This document shows positions 8,181 to 15,580 of a stretch of 64,000 nucleotides of DNA, in pieces. This DNA is from Variovorax paradoxus. Its GTDB lineage: Bacteria > Pseudomonadota > Gammaproteobacteria > Burkholderiales > Burkholderiaceae_C. The notes beneath the pieces were generated by a model that saw only the letters and a list, made by a program, of their open reading frames with translations, did no database searches and was not told the origin of the DNA. A program made the position numbers and the translations under genes. The stretch's first letter is position 1, and the number at the start of each line of letters is the position of its first letter. The DNA lies in the NCBI RefSeq assembly GCF_024734665.1, contig NZ_CP102931.1:5764001-5828000 (forward strand). Reading direction: 5' to 3'.

Positions 8181-9182
8181 ATGATGCGTAAATTTCTCGT
8201 GGTCGGCGATCCGCCGGCTTCTGGTGGGAGGGTGCTGCCCTACGAAGGCCCGATGCTCGATTTGTTCGGCCACCGAGCCGCATTGATCGGCGGCAGGGCC
8301 TACTGCGAAGGGTGCAACAGCGTTGGCATCATCGCGAAGGCAGGAGGGCCAAGACGTCCGCAGTTCATATCGGAGGTAGCGTTGGAGGGCGACGTGGTGG
8401 TGTGTCACTGTCCGATGCCACAGCCCCTGCTCTCCAGGCTGCAGCAATCGACGGAATATGACGATGAGGACTGGCATGCGGCTGGAATCATGCCGAGCAT
8501 GGCAGCGCTGGGCGTTCTGGCGACCACAGCTTCCGGCTTGGAAATGGCAGCCTTCAAGCAGGTCGTCGATGATCGTGTCACGCATCCACCTGAGGCCGAA
8601 CAGACAGAGAACATCTGCCCGAACATGACAAACAAGGTGTTCTCCGATCGGATGATGAAGATTCGCGATAGAGCCGTCGAACTGATCGCGAAGAAGCGCC
8701 TTCCGGAACTTCGGCGTTGGAATAGCACAGACCAGGCTCGCGTCGCCCAATGGTTTGGCAACAACGACTCATCCACCAGGGACTACCTACAGAACGGTCT
8801 CGCAGCTTGCGAGCGGGTACTGCGTGGTTTGGAGGGGAAGAACTTTGTGCGCTATTCATCGACGGCGCTGCGGCATGTGGGATGCACTATCGACTCACCA
8901 AGGGGAGCTGTCGCCGCCGTCTGCAAACCCGATATCCAATCGCGCACTATCGCGATTCATATTGACTTCTGCGACCTGCGGCGTACCTCTGGAGATTCCG
9001 ATTCGCAGCTATCTACCCTCATACATGAGGTGACACATTTCAACGATACCTTCGACAGCCTGGACACCTTCAAGAACCTTCGCGACTCCTTGAACGCAGT
9101 AAAAACTACTCCTGACGGCGTGAAGTCCAACGCCGACAGCATCACTGGCTACGTCGTATGGGATGAACCCTATGAAGGCTAA
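8181..9182 (+). CDS. Probable type VI secretion effector: PAAR-like domain plus M35/aspzincin metallopeptidase
   Basis: 333 residues. The ATG-ATG at 8181 follows AGGGAG; the frame opens earlier at 8127 but without a site. Residues about 1-90 resemble a PAAR domain (V-G-D-P-P-A-S-G-G-R-V, ending E-V-A-L-E-G-D-V-V-V-C-H-C), the sharpened tip that loads onto VgrG. Residues about 145-333 resemble the M35/lysine-specific aspzincin peptidases: H-E-V-T-H at 282-286 gives two zinc histidines and the catalytic Glu. An Asp in N-D-T-F-D-S-L-D is the probable third ligand, and N-A-D-S precedes the C-terminus. There is no signal peptide, as expected for a T6SS cargo. The peptidase would act on envelope proteins of a rival. 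No VgrG or T6SS core gene is in the window. Confidence 0.8.
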   Translation: MMRKFLVVGDPPASGGRVLPYEGPMLDLFGHRAALIGGRAYCEGCNSVGIIAKAGGPRRPQFISEVALEGDVVVCHCPMPQPLLSRLQQSTEYDDEDWHAAGIMPSMAALGVLATTASGLEMAAFKQVVDDRVTHPPEAEQTENICPNMTNKVFSDRMMKIRDRAVELIAKKRLPELRRWNSTDQARVAQWFGNNDSSTRDYLQNGLAACERVLRGLEGKNFVRYSSTALRHVGCTIDSPRGAVAAVCKPDIQSRTIAIHIDFCDLRRTSGDSDSQLSTLIHEVTHFNDTFDSLDTFKNLRDSLNAVKTTPDGVKSNADSITGYVVWDEPYEG

Positions 9183-9621
9183 ATACATCGCTCTGCTGTC
9201 GCTGGCTCTGACTGTCTGTCAAGCATCAGCATGCAGCTACATCGTGCAGACCCAGCTGAGTTTCGAGGGCGACTCGGCGGCACTGGATCGATCGCAGGTC
9301 ATCAAGCTTTCCGAATGGCTGAACCGCTCATATGCAACTTTCTCCATGTACACGCGCGCGTCGATCGAGGTCGGGGCATCCAGCGCGGCGCCCCAGGAGG
9401 CAAAGGCGTTGGCTGAACAGCGTGCAGCCAATACGGCGAGAGCGCTGCGCATGTTGTTGAAGACCGACCTTCCGATTACGACCGTCGCTCGTGGGTATAG
9501 GTCACCCATGAATGGCCTGGGTGACAGCAACGATTTCGCCTCGCTCCAGCTCTATCCCGACGTCGAAGGGCTGAAGCTACCGGACTGCAATCCGGTCCCG
9601 ATTTCCGGTTTCAAGCGGTAG
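9172..9621 (+). CDS. Small exported OmpA-like protein, type B (copy 2); candidate immunity protein
   Basis: 149 residues from the ATG at 9172 (an ATG at 9163 would add three residues before the signal peptide). The start lies inside the last codons of the effector gene, an 11-bp overlap, which argues for coupled expression. The signal peptide ends at A-S-A before Cys. The mature fold is OmpA-like but lacks the canonical peptidoglycan-binding loop. It shares the R-A-L-R-M-L-L segment and the D-C-N-P-V-P-I-S-G-F-K-R tail with the copy at 7564. Position directly behind a predicted periplasm-acting toxin makes it the best immunity candidate; no known immunity family was recognised. Confidence 0.72.
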   Translation: MKAKYIALLSLALTVCQASACSYIVQTQLSFEGDSAALDRSQVIKLSEWLNRSYATFSMYTRASIEVGASSAAPQEAKALAEQRAANTARALRMLLKTDLPITTVARGYRSPMNGLGDSNDFASLQLYPDVEGLKLPDCNPVPISGFKR

Positions 9622-9640
9622 CACGAGGACATTGCTCATC

Positions 9641-10135
9641 ATGCAAGACCAAAGACTTTCCGTTGTGCTTGGCTCCCTGCTGGCATCTCTCGTCTTGATG
9701 GCTACGCCGACCGCGCAGGCCTGCAGTCCGATGAAGGTCATTGGTGTGTACTTCGATCGCGACTCCGCGACCGTATCCGCAGCACAAGTGTCTGGGCTGG
9801 CCAATTGGATGGCCGACCTGCGCGCGAGATATCCGAACCATGAATCCATCGACGTCAGCGCCTCCGCAGAACCTGGCGAACAGGCTCCGAACAGCTTGGC
9901 AATAGAACGGGCACGCAATGTTGCGCGCGTTCTCCGGGAAAACCTGCAATTCGATGAGACGAAGATTTATCTGCCGGACCAGGGCTATGTCAAAAAGCCC
10001 GCTTCTGCATATCTGAAACAGTTGGAGAAGAGCCAAGGCGTCAGAGCCGTGCAACTCGACTTTCTTCCTGCCAGTCCGCATGAGTGTTCATGTCAGATGA
10101 GCGCCCATCTCCACAAGCCACGTGTTCCGCAATGA
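9641..10135 (+). CDS. Small exported OmpA-like protein, type A (copy 2)
   Basis: 164 residues from the ATG at 9641 (a TTG at 9632 is possible). The signal peptide is cleaved at A-Q-A before Cys. The mature sequence parallels the gene at 6949 over its whole length: V-Y-F-D-R-D-S-A, Q-V-S-G-L-A-N-W-M-A-D-L-R, A-S-A-E-P-G-E, I-E-R-A-R-N-V-A-R-V-L, and an H-E-C-S-C tail. It follows the type B copy by 19 bp in the effector transcription unit. The retained Arg in E-R-A-R-N-V and the lost Asp loop suggest an OmpA domain repurposed for protein binding rather than cell-wall binding (inference). Confidence 0.7.
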   Translation: MQDQRLSVVLGSLLASLVLMATPTAQACSPMKVIGVYFDRDSATVSAAQVSGLANWMADLRARYPNHESIDVSASAEPGEQAPNSLAIERARNVARVLRENLQFDETKIYLPDQGYVKKPASAYLKQLEKSQGVRAVQLDFLPASPHECSCQMSAHLHKPRVPQ

Positions 10136-10142
10136 CGAAGGA

Positions 10143-10457
10143 ATGAACAACCATCGGCGCACCGCTCTCGGGTGCCTGAGCGTACTGGCATGGTTCCTCA
10201 CGATGCCAGCAGTATTTGTGGCCGTTGGAGCAGTGGACCAGCACAAGTTCCAGTCGATCACTGACAACATCGCTCCGATTACTGCCACGACTCTCTTAGT
10301 CTGGGCAGTCTGGATCTACTGGCGCTTCGTTCCGAGCGCTCCCCGGCTCTGGCACCGAATCGGCTATCTGGCCGCCTTTCTGATGGGGATGTGCCTGCTG
10401 GGGGTGGGCGCGCTGTGGGTGACCTTCTGGGTCATGACGGCGATCCACGGTGCGTAG
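10143..10457 (+). CDS. Small membrane protein with I-Y-W-R-x-V-P-S motif (copy 1)
   Basis: 104 residues with three hydrophobic segments (about 10-30, 43-60, 74-98). The signature I-Y-W-R-F-V-P-S-A-P lies between helices 2 and 3. The ATG at 10143 is 7 bp after the stop of the previous gene and has no well-spaced ribosome-binding site, so translational coupling is likely. It is related to the protein at 21685, which shares W-A-x-x-I-Y-W-R-x-V-P-S-x-P and the last helix. Function unknown. It ends the effector/OmpA-like operon. Confidence 0.65.
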   Translation: MNNHRRTALGCLSVLAWFLTMPAVFVAVGAVDQHKFQSITDNIAPITATTLLVWAVWIYWRFVPSAPRLWHRIGYLAAFLMGMCLLGVGALWVTFWVMTAIHGA

Positions 10458-10476
10458 CGCTGGCACCAGAGATACG

Positions 10477-11913
10477 TCACCCCCTCCTCCGTATCAACTG
10501 CGCCAACAACGTCAGCACAGCAAATCCCAATATCACCCCCACCCCCGGATAAAGCATCGCCAGCTCCGTCCCAGGCGCAATCGCCGCAGTCAACACCGCC
10601 AGCCCACAAGCCCCACCCACCTGCAGCGAACTGTTCAGCAGCCCAGCCGCCAGCCCTTGCTCATGGTCGGCCACACCGTTCGTTCCGGCCACCATCAGCG
10701 CCGAAATGCTCAGCGCAAACCCCACGCCCCACAGCACCGAAGCCGGCAGCAACACGCCCCACAAATCAGGCTCAGGCCCGATGCGCAGCATCAGCAGATA
10801 GCACGGCACAAACGCCACCAGCCCGACCATCAACACGCGCGTCACGCCAAAGCGGCTGATCAGCGCGCCGATCTTCGGACCGATAACCACCACCATCAGC
10901 CCCGCAGGCAGCAGCACCAGCGTCATCTGCCACGGCTTCCAGCCCTGGATGTTCTGCAGATACAGCGCAATCAAAAACTGAAAGCCCATCGCGCCGCCGT
11001 ACAGCAGCGCGGCGCCTACATTGGCCGCCACCAGCCCACGGTTGCGGAAGATGCCCAGCCGCACCAGCGGCTCTTTCACCGTGCGCTCGATGGCAACAAA
11101 GGCCGCCAGTAGCGCCACGGCCAGCACGAACCCGCCGACCGTGCGCAGCGAGGCCCAGCCCGCCTCTTCCGCCGACACCACGGTGAACACCATCAGCAGC
11201 ATGCCCGCCACCAGCGTGACGGCGCCGCCGATGTCGAGCCGCTGCTGTCCCTTGATGCGCGGCGGATCGGGCGGCAGGTAGCGCAGCGCGGCCAGCAACA
11301 GCAGCACGGCGACCGGGATCGGCAGCACGAAGATGTAGCGCCAGTTCAGCGCCGCCAGCAGCCCGCCGATGAGCAGGCCCGACGAGTACCCCGAGGCCTC
11401 GAACAGGTTGAAGATGCCGAAGGCCTTGTTGCGCGCCGGCCCTTCGGCAAAAGTGGTGGTCAGCAGCGACATCGCGGCCGGCCCGGTGAAGCCCGCGGCC
11501 ATGCCTTTGACGAAGCGCGAGACGATCAGCAGCCCCGCATCAGTGGCAAAGGCGCCGCCCACCGACACCAGTGCGAACACCGCGAGCCCGGCCACCAGCA
11601 CGCGCCTGCGGCCGAACAAGTCAGCACAGCGCCCACCCAGCAGCAGAAAGCCGCCAAAGGCCAGGATGTACGCGCTGACCAGCCACTGCGCCGTGGCCGC
11701 GCCAATGCCGAAGGCGTGCTGGATCTCGGGGATTGCCACCGCAATCATCGAGATGTCGAGCCCATCGAGCAGAATCACGCCGCTGAAGATGAGCAGCGCA
11801 ATCCACATGCGCGCGGGCCAATGCAGGGGGTCTTTTGTTCTCTCCGTCGCGGCGGCAACAACAGCGCCTTCATCGTCAGGGCGCGCGTCGCACGGGTTCA
11901 AGCTGGCAGACAT
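10477..11913 (-). CDS. MFS exporter, DHA2 (14-helix, EmrB/QacA-like) family
   Basis: 478 residues, with about 14 membrane segments as in DHA2 drug exporters. Motif A (G-G-R-C-A-D-L-F-G-R-R-R) follows helix 2. The conserved L-D-x-x-x-x-x-x-A-x-P-x-I segment of helix 1 is seen as L-D-I-S-M-I-A-V-A-I-P-E-I. It probably expels a lipophilic compound by proton antiport; the substrate is unknown. The start is at 11913. It is divergent from the LysR gene at 12030, with an inverted repeat in the shared promoter region, so it is the likely target of that regulator. Confidence 0.88.
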   Translation of the reverse strand: MSASLNPCDARPDDEGAVVAAATERTKDPLHWPARMWIALLIFSGVILLDGLDISMIAVAIPEIQHAFGIGAATAQWLVSAYILAFGGFLLLGGRCADLFGRRRVLVAGLAVFALVSVGGAFATDAGLLIVSRFVKGMAAGFTGPAAMSLLTTTFAEGPARNKAFGIFNLFEASGYSSGLLIGGLLAALNWRYIFVLPIPVAVLLLLAALRYLPPDPPRIKGQQRLDIGGAVTLVAGMLLMVFTVVSAEEAGWASLRTVGGFVLAVALLAAFVAIERTVKEPLVRLGIFRNRGLVAANVGAALLYGGAMGFQFLIALYLQNIQGWKPWQMTLVLLPAGLMVVVIGPKIGALISRFGVTRVLMVGLVAFVPCYLLMLRIGPEPDLWGVLLPASVLWGVGFALSISALMVAGTNGVADHEQGLAAGLLNSSLQVGGACGLAVLTAAIAPGTELAMLYPGVGVILGFAVLTLLAQLIRRRG

Positions 11914-11925
11914 TCTTCAATTGCT

Positions 11926-11953
11926 CCAATCAATCCATGGGTTCTTTGATTGG
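11926..11953. promoter_or_regulatory. Inverted repeat in the divergent MFS/LysR promoter region
   Basis: CCAATCAA-12 bp-TTGATTGG is a perfect 8-bp dyad just upstream of the MFS start (11913). A second, weaker dyad centred on AACTAGTAGTT (11987-11997) lies nearer the LysR gene. Either could bind the LysR protein encoded at 12030. Confidence 0.45.
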
Positions 11954-12029
11954 TTCGATCGTCACGCGCCGCGCGCGTCTTGAAAAACTAGTAGTTCTCA
12001 ACGAACCATCAAATGGAGCTTGAAGATCG

Positions 12030-12980
12030 ATGGCACTGACGACGACGACGACGCCGATGAACCGCATGCTGCCGGGCACACGCGCCCTGCGAACCTTCGA
12101 GGCAGCCGCGCGGCACCTGAACTTCACGCGCGCGGCCGACGAGGTGGGGCTCACGCCCGTGGCCGTGAGCTACCAGATCAAGGAAATAGAAGACCAGCTG
12201 GGCGTGGTGCTCTTCACGCGCACCAGCCGCAGCATTCAGCTCACGCCGGCCGGCGCCGTGCTGTTCGAGGCGACTGCCGACGCGCTAGACACCCTGCACC
12301 GCGCCGCAGGCCGCGCCCGCAAGCTCACGCGCAATGCGGCGCACCTGCGCGTGTCATTGAGCGCGCGCTTTGCCACCAACTGGCTGCTGCCGAGGCTGCC
12401 GCAGTTCAGGGCCGCCAACCCGGGGCTGGAGCTGACCTTCGACATCACCGACACACTGCGCGACTTCGAGGCCGACGACATCGACATTGCCATCCGCTTC
12501 GGCACCGGCAGCTATGAGGGTGCGCGCGCCGACCGGCTGTTCGACACCCTCATCGTGCCCGTGTGCAGCCCCAGGCTCATCGAGACCGGGCCGCCGCTGA
12601 ACGAGCCGCGCGACCTGTTGCACCACACGCTCTGCTACGTCGACTGGAAGACCGACACCATGACCTGGCCCAACTGGCGCATGTGGATGGCCGCGGCCGG
12701 CGTCGACGACAACTTCGACGACAGCCGGTGCGTGGGCTTTGCCGATTCGAGCTTCGTGGTGCAAGCCGTGGTCGAAAGCGGCGCGGTCGGGCTGGCCGAC
12801 CTGGACATGATTGCGGGCGACCTGGCGCAGGGGCGGCTGGTGCGGCTGTTCGACGTCGGCGTGCGCATGGCGGCGCCGTATGCGTATTACCTGGTGTATC
12901 CGCAAGGGAGCGAAGAGGACGCGCGGGTCGTGGCGTTTCGGGATTGGCTGCTGGGGGAGGCAGGCGCACCGACCGCCTGA
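12030..12980 (+). CDS. LysR-family regulator, GcvA-like
   Basis: 316 residues. The N-terminal HTH (L-R-T-F-E-A-A-A-R-H-L-N-F-T-R-A-A-D-E, then V-A-V-S-Y-Q-I-K-E-I-E) is the GcvA/AmpR subgroup pattern. The effector-binding domain includes D-I-A-I-R-F-G-T-G, another mark of that group. The ATG at 12030 is preceded by GGAG about 15 bp upstream; ATGs at codons 10 and 13 are alternatives. It probably regulates the divergent DHA2 exporter. The effector is unknown. Confidence 0.9.
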   Translation: MALTTTTTPMNRMLPGTRALRTFEAAARHLNFTRAADEVGLTPVAVSYQIKEIEDQLGVVLFTRTSRSIQLTPAGAVLFEATADALDTLHRAAGRARKLTRNAAHLRVSLSARFATNWLLPRLPQFRAANPGLELTFDITDTLRDFEADDIDIAIRFGTGSYEGARADRLFDTLIVPVCSPRLIETGPPLNEPRDLLHHTLCYVDWKTDTMTWPNWRMWMAAAGVDDNFDDSRCVGFADSSFVVQAVVESGAVGLADLDMIAGDLAQGRLVRLFDVGVRMAAPYAYYLVYPQGSEEDARVVAFRDWLLGEAGAPTA

Positions 12981-13008
12981 TTGCTCGCCCGAGCCCCAGC
13001 GCGCAGCA

Positions 13009-13299
13009 TCAGAGCTCGTTGCAATAGCTGCTGACTGGCGGCCCAGCCAGTTCAGCCGCCATCGTGTCCCAAGCGCCGGACGACACCACGCCCGCAATAT
13101 GAGCCTGATGGTGGCTGCGTGACTCCCACGACTCGACCAGCGTGAACACGCAGTCGTTGTCGCCGTGCCCGAACAACTGCACGCCACGGCATCCATCCGC
13201 CGATGGCAGCGACTGCTTGACCTGCTGCATGAGTTCGGCGAACGCGGATGCGCGCTCGGGCTTGGCTTCGAAAGTGATGATGACGTTGATCGGGCTCAT
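13009..13299 (-). CDS. Antibiotic biosynthesis monooxygenase (ABM) domain protein
   Basis: 96 residues, a single ABM/dimeric alpha-beta barrel domain (V-I-I-T-F-E-A-K-P-E-R at the start, F-T-L-V-E-S-W-E-S-R-S-H-H-Q-A-H in the middle), as in YgiN-type quinol monooxygenases and related small cytoplasmic enzymes. The substrate cannot be read. It lies between the LysR gene and an AraC regulator gene that is oriented the same way, 150 bp upstream of it, and may be under that regulator's control. Confidence 0.82.
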   Translation of the reverse strand: MSPINVIITFEAKPERASAFAELMQQVKQSLPSADGCRGVQLFGHGDNDCVFTLVESWESRSHHQAHIAGVVSSGAWDTMAAELAGPPVSSYCNEL

Positions 13300-13449
13300 G
13301 AGAATTTCTTTGTCGTTGGCTTGAAGAAAAAGGCAGACGGCAGGTTAGCCAGCGCCCTCCCCCGCGCCAAGGCGCGAAGCTGCGAAGAAATTGACCATGG
13401 CTGCGAAAGACGCAGCCGCCCCACATCAGTCAGTCAATCAGTCAATCAA

Positions 13450-14385
13450 TCAGCCCGACTGAACGCGCCGCACGTACTCGGCAGGCGTTGCCTCGAAGCG
13501 CCTGCGAAACGCGCGATTGAAATGCGCCGCGCTCTCGAAGCCCACCTTCGCGGCCGCATCGCCGGGCCGCAGCCCCGCGCCCAGCATCAGCATGCGCGCC
13601 TCTTCCAGGCGCAGGTCGCGAATGCAGCGCATCGGCGTGACCCCGGCCACCTCGCGAAAACTGTGTGCAAAGTGCGAAGGGCTCATGTGCACGTGGCTGG
13701 CAATCTCGGCCACCGACAGTGGCAGGCCCAGATGGCGGCGCATGAAGGCGATGGCCGTCTGTATGCGTGCACCGGCCTTGGTAACGGCGCCCGCGCTGCG
13801 AATGGCGGCCGCGGCCTCGGAGCGCAGCAGCCGCAGCACGATTTCTTCAACCGCCAGCGGCGCGAGCGTGCGGCGGTCCACCGGGTCGTCGGCCGCCAGC
13901 AGCAGGCGGGCAAAAGCCTCGACCACCTCCGGCCCCACCGCGGCCGTGAAGTTCTCGGTCACACGGGCGGGCTCGGCCAGCGTGCCGCTTTCCGCCAGCG
14001 CGACAAAAGACTTGACCAGCATGTCGGGCGGCAAGTCGAGATGAATCGCGAGGTACGGATGCTCGGCGCTCGCCCCGACGACCGTGCCGAGGCACGCCAC
14101 CTCGGCCCCGAGCACCAGGCACTGCGTGGCGCCGTAGTCGAGCGACCGGCGGTCGCCGAGGTGCGCGGTCTTGCGACCCTGCAAGACCACCACCACGCCC
14201 GGCGTGAGGCGCTGGGTCTTCTCGTAACGCACCGGGCGCGAGAACCGGTAGCAGCGCAGCCCCGGATACAGCGCATCGGTGCGGCCGTCCGCAGGGGTTC
14301 GCGCCGCGACCATGTCGCGCAGACGGGCCCAGACGGCGGTGGGAATGGCCTCGGGCTTGTTGTCGGCGACGGGCGAAGCTGGCAT
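13450..14385 (-). CDS. AraC-family transcriptional regulator
   Basis: 311 residues from the ATG at 14385; the frame continues 26 codons upstream, but those residues are not typical and no clear ribosome-binding site decides. The N-terminal cupin-like sensor domain (about 30-180; R-L-T-P-G-V-V-V-V-L-Q-G-R-K-T) matches the AraC_N family. The C-terminal double HTH (about 210-308) includes H-M-S-P-S-H-F-A-H-S-F-R and A-A-H-F-N-R-A-F-R-R-R-F. The ligand is unknown. Likely targets are the ABM gene downstream or unlinked genes. Confidence 0.9.
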   Translation of the reverse strand: MPASPVADNKPEAIPTAVWARLRDMVAARTPADGRTDALYPGLRCYRFSRPVRYEKTQRLTPGVVVVLQGRKTAHLGDRRSLDYGATQCLVLGAEVACLGTVVGASAEHPYLAIHLDLPPDMLVKSFVALAESGTLAEPARVTENFTAAVGPEVVEAFARLLLAADDPVDRRTLAPLAVEEIVLRLLRSEAAAAIRSAGAVTKAGARIQTAIAFMRRHLGLPLSVAEIASHVHMSPSHFAHSFREVAGVTPMRCIRDLRLEEARMLMLGAGLRPGDAAAKVGFESAAHFNRAFRRRFEATPAEYVRRVQSG

Positions 14386-14471
14386 CGGTTTTGTTGTGGG
14401 GAGCAGAAGAAAAGCGCGATGCGCAGCGTAGCCGGTTGGCGCGTGCCCGTTGTCGGGGCGCACGGCCGGGG

Positions 14472-14798
14472 CTATTGGGTGCTGCCGATGTTCTGTCGCA
14501 GCGCTTCGCGCACTGCGCTGGTGGCGCCATTGACGGTATCGATGCGGAGCAGCAGCGCGTCGTTGAGCACGCCCAGCAAGGCGCTCAGTTCGGTGCGACT
14601 GGGGGTGAGCACCTCGCTGTCGTTCAGGGCGCTGGTGTCGACGAGCTTTTTGAGTGCGCTGTAGGCGCGCATCACGTCGTTGAGGGTGTCGGCGTCGTCG
14701 CAGGCTTGGAGAGCGAGGTCGTCGAGGTTGGGCGACGCGGGATCTGGGGAAGTGGAACGGGCGCTAGATTGCGCTGGTGCGGATGCAGTTTCAGCCAT
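14472..14798 (-). CDS. Unknown 108-residue protein behind a structured leader
   Basis: Not recognised with confidence. The ATG at 14798 has a strong TTGGAGG site. Residues 1-28 are Ala/Ser/Pro-rich and look disordered. Residues 30-108 are predicted helical (D-D-L-A-L-Q-A-C-D-D-A-D-T-L-N, then E-L-S-A-L-L-G-V-L-N-D-A-L-L-L-R-I). The general shape resembles small DUF3077-like proteins of pseudomonads, but the similarity is weak. It has no signal peptide or membrane segment. Its 5' region holds the repeated hairpins and terminator described separately, so expression is probably controlled at the RNA level. Confidence 0.6.
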   Translation of the reverse strand: MAETASAPAQSSARSTSPDPASPNLDDLALQACDDADTLNDVMRAYSALKKLVDTSALNDSEVLTPSRTELSALLGVLNDALLLRIDTVNGATSAVREALRQNIGSTQ

Positions 14799-15024
14799 AG
14801 AGGCCTCCAATCGGGTTCGGATTGCTACAGCCGACGCACCCGCTTCCAAACGGGGGCGGCAGCTCGAACGGGTTGGAAGACCGGGAACCCTCTTGCGAAA
14901 GCCGGCAGGGCTCGCGCCCTCCCGTCCGAGCCGCCAAAAATGGCGCACGAACGAAAAAGCCGCAGACCATGTGCGGTATCTGCGGCTTTTGTCGCAGAGA
15001 GTTCAGACGGGCTTCCAAACCCGG
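14799..15024 (-). ncRNA. Candidate structured regulatory RNA or leader with repeated TTTGGAAG loops
   Basis: Read on the minus strand, two hairpins show the same 8-nt loop TTTGGAAG on different stems: CGGG/CCCG at 15023-15008 and CCCG/CGGG at 14854-14839. The stem pairs are swapped but still complementary. Between them lies a perfect terminator hairpin (14990-14955) and a CTTCCAACCCG segment (14879-14869) that could pair with either loop. The order loop, terminator, anti-loop, loop, gene resembles the RNA-based immunity layout of P4-like elements. A short reading frame across the region is judged non-coding. The identity is inferred from structure only. Confidence 0.45.
14955..14990 (-). terminator. 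Intrinsic terminator or attenuator
   Basis: A perfect 12-bp stem AAAAGCCGCAGA/TCTGCGGCTTTT with a 12-nt loop. Reading the minus strand it is followed by one more T then CG. It may end transcripts coming from the DUF1508 gene upstream or attenuate the gene at 14798. It can also work on the plus strand. Confidence 0.75.
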
Positions 15025-15285
15025 TCGCGTTTTTTGCGCGAGAGAGAAGTATATCTAGTCGCGGCCTGTGCTAAGAATCCGAAGTCGACGGACCGAGATC
15101 GGTTTTTCGGCCTCGCACTAGCACCTTGAGAACACGCGGAACGTATTTATCACGTCTTGCGCTTGAAGACAGTTCTCTCAAGTCAAGATAAACCGCGAAA
15201 GGTTAAAAGCAACTTCGTGAATTTGCCATTCCAACAGCAAAGTCCGGAATCCTCTACCAAAGAAACACGCGCAGTAGATAAATAG

Positions 15286-15317
15286 CTGCGCGACGCAACA
15301 GAAGTTGCGCCGCGCAG
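15286..15317. terminator. Hairpin downstream of the DUF1508 gene
   Basis: CTGCGCGACGCAAC-4 nt-GTTGCGCCGCGCAG forms a 14-bp stem with one mismatch, 15 bp past the stop at 15333. It has a weak AT-rich tail on the minus strand. The rest of 15025-15332 is AT-richer than its surroundings and shows no gene. Confidence 0.5.
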
Positions 15318-15332
15318 GCTATTGCTTAACAA

Positions 15333-15524
15333 TCATTCGGAAACAAAGACTGCGTGAGTGCTCGATGCCTTCAAAAGGCTAATCGAATGCGAGCAATCTT
15401 CACGCCGCTTGTAGCTTTCGCTACTCACTGCGATAGGCTCCGCATTTCTCGCATAATACGTCCAACGCCACTCACCACGCACATCTTTTCTCATCCAATA
15501 GCACGGATAGGTAACTTCAGCCAT
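15333..15524 (-). CDS. DUF1508 (YegP-like) small protein
   Basis: 63 residues, one copy of the DUF1508 unit (Y-W-M-R-K-D-V-R-G-E-W-R-W-T-Y-Y-A-R-N-A-E-P-I-A-V-S-S-E-S-Y), with the hallmark W-x-x, N-x-E-x-I and S-E-S-Y positions. YegP-type proteins usually carry two such repeats; this one has one. The role of the family is not established. It lies 56 bp downstream of the SecB-like gene on the same strand, in the same AT-rich block, so it may be the last gene of that transcript. Confidence 0.72.
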   Translation of the reverse strand: MAEVTYPCYWMRKDVRGEWRWTYYARNAEPIAVSSESYKRREDCSHSISLLKASSTHAVFVSE

Positions 15525-15580
15525 AAATTTTCTCCATCAATAGACAAATATTCGCCAATCGATAGAAAAATATTGCTCCA

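Noticed and set aside
13429..13453. Short TCAGTCAA-type tandem repeat upstream of the AraC stop
   Set aside because: Only about three imperfect units, 25 bp long; too short to call a repeat locus or a CRISPR-like structure.
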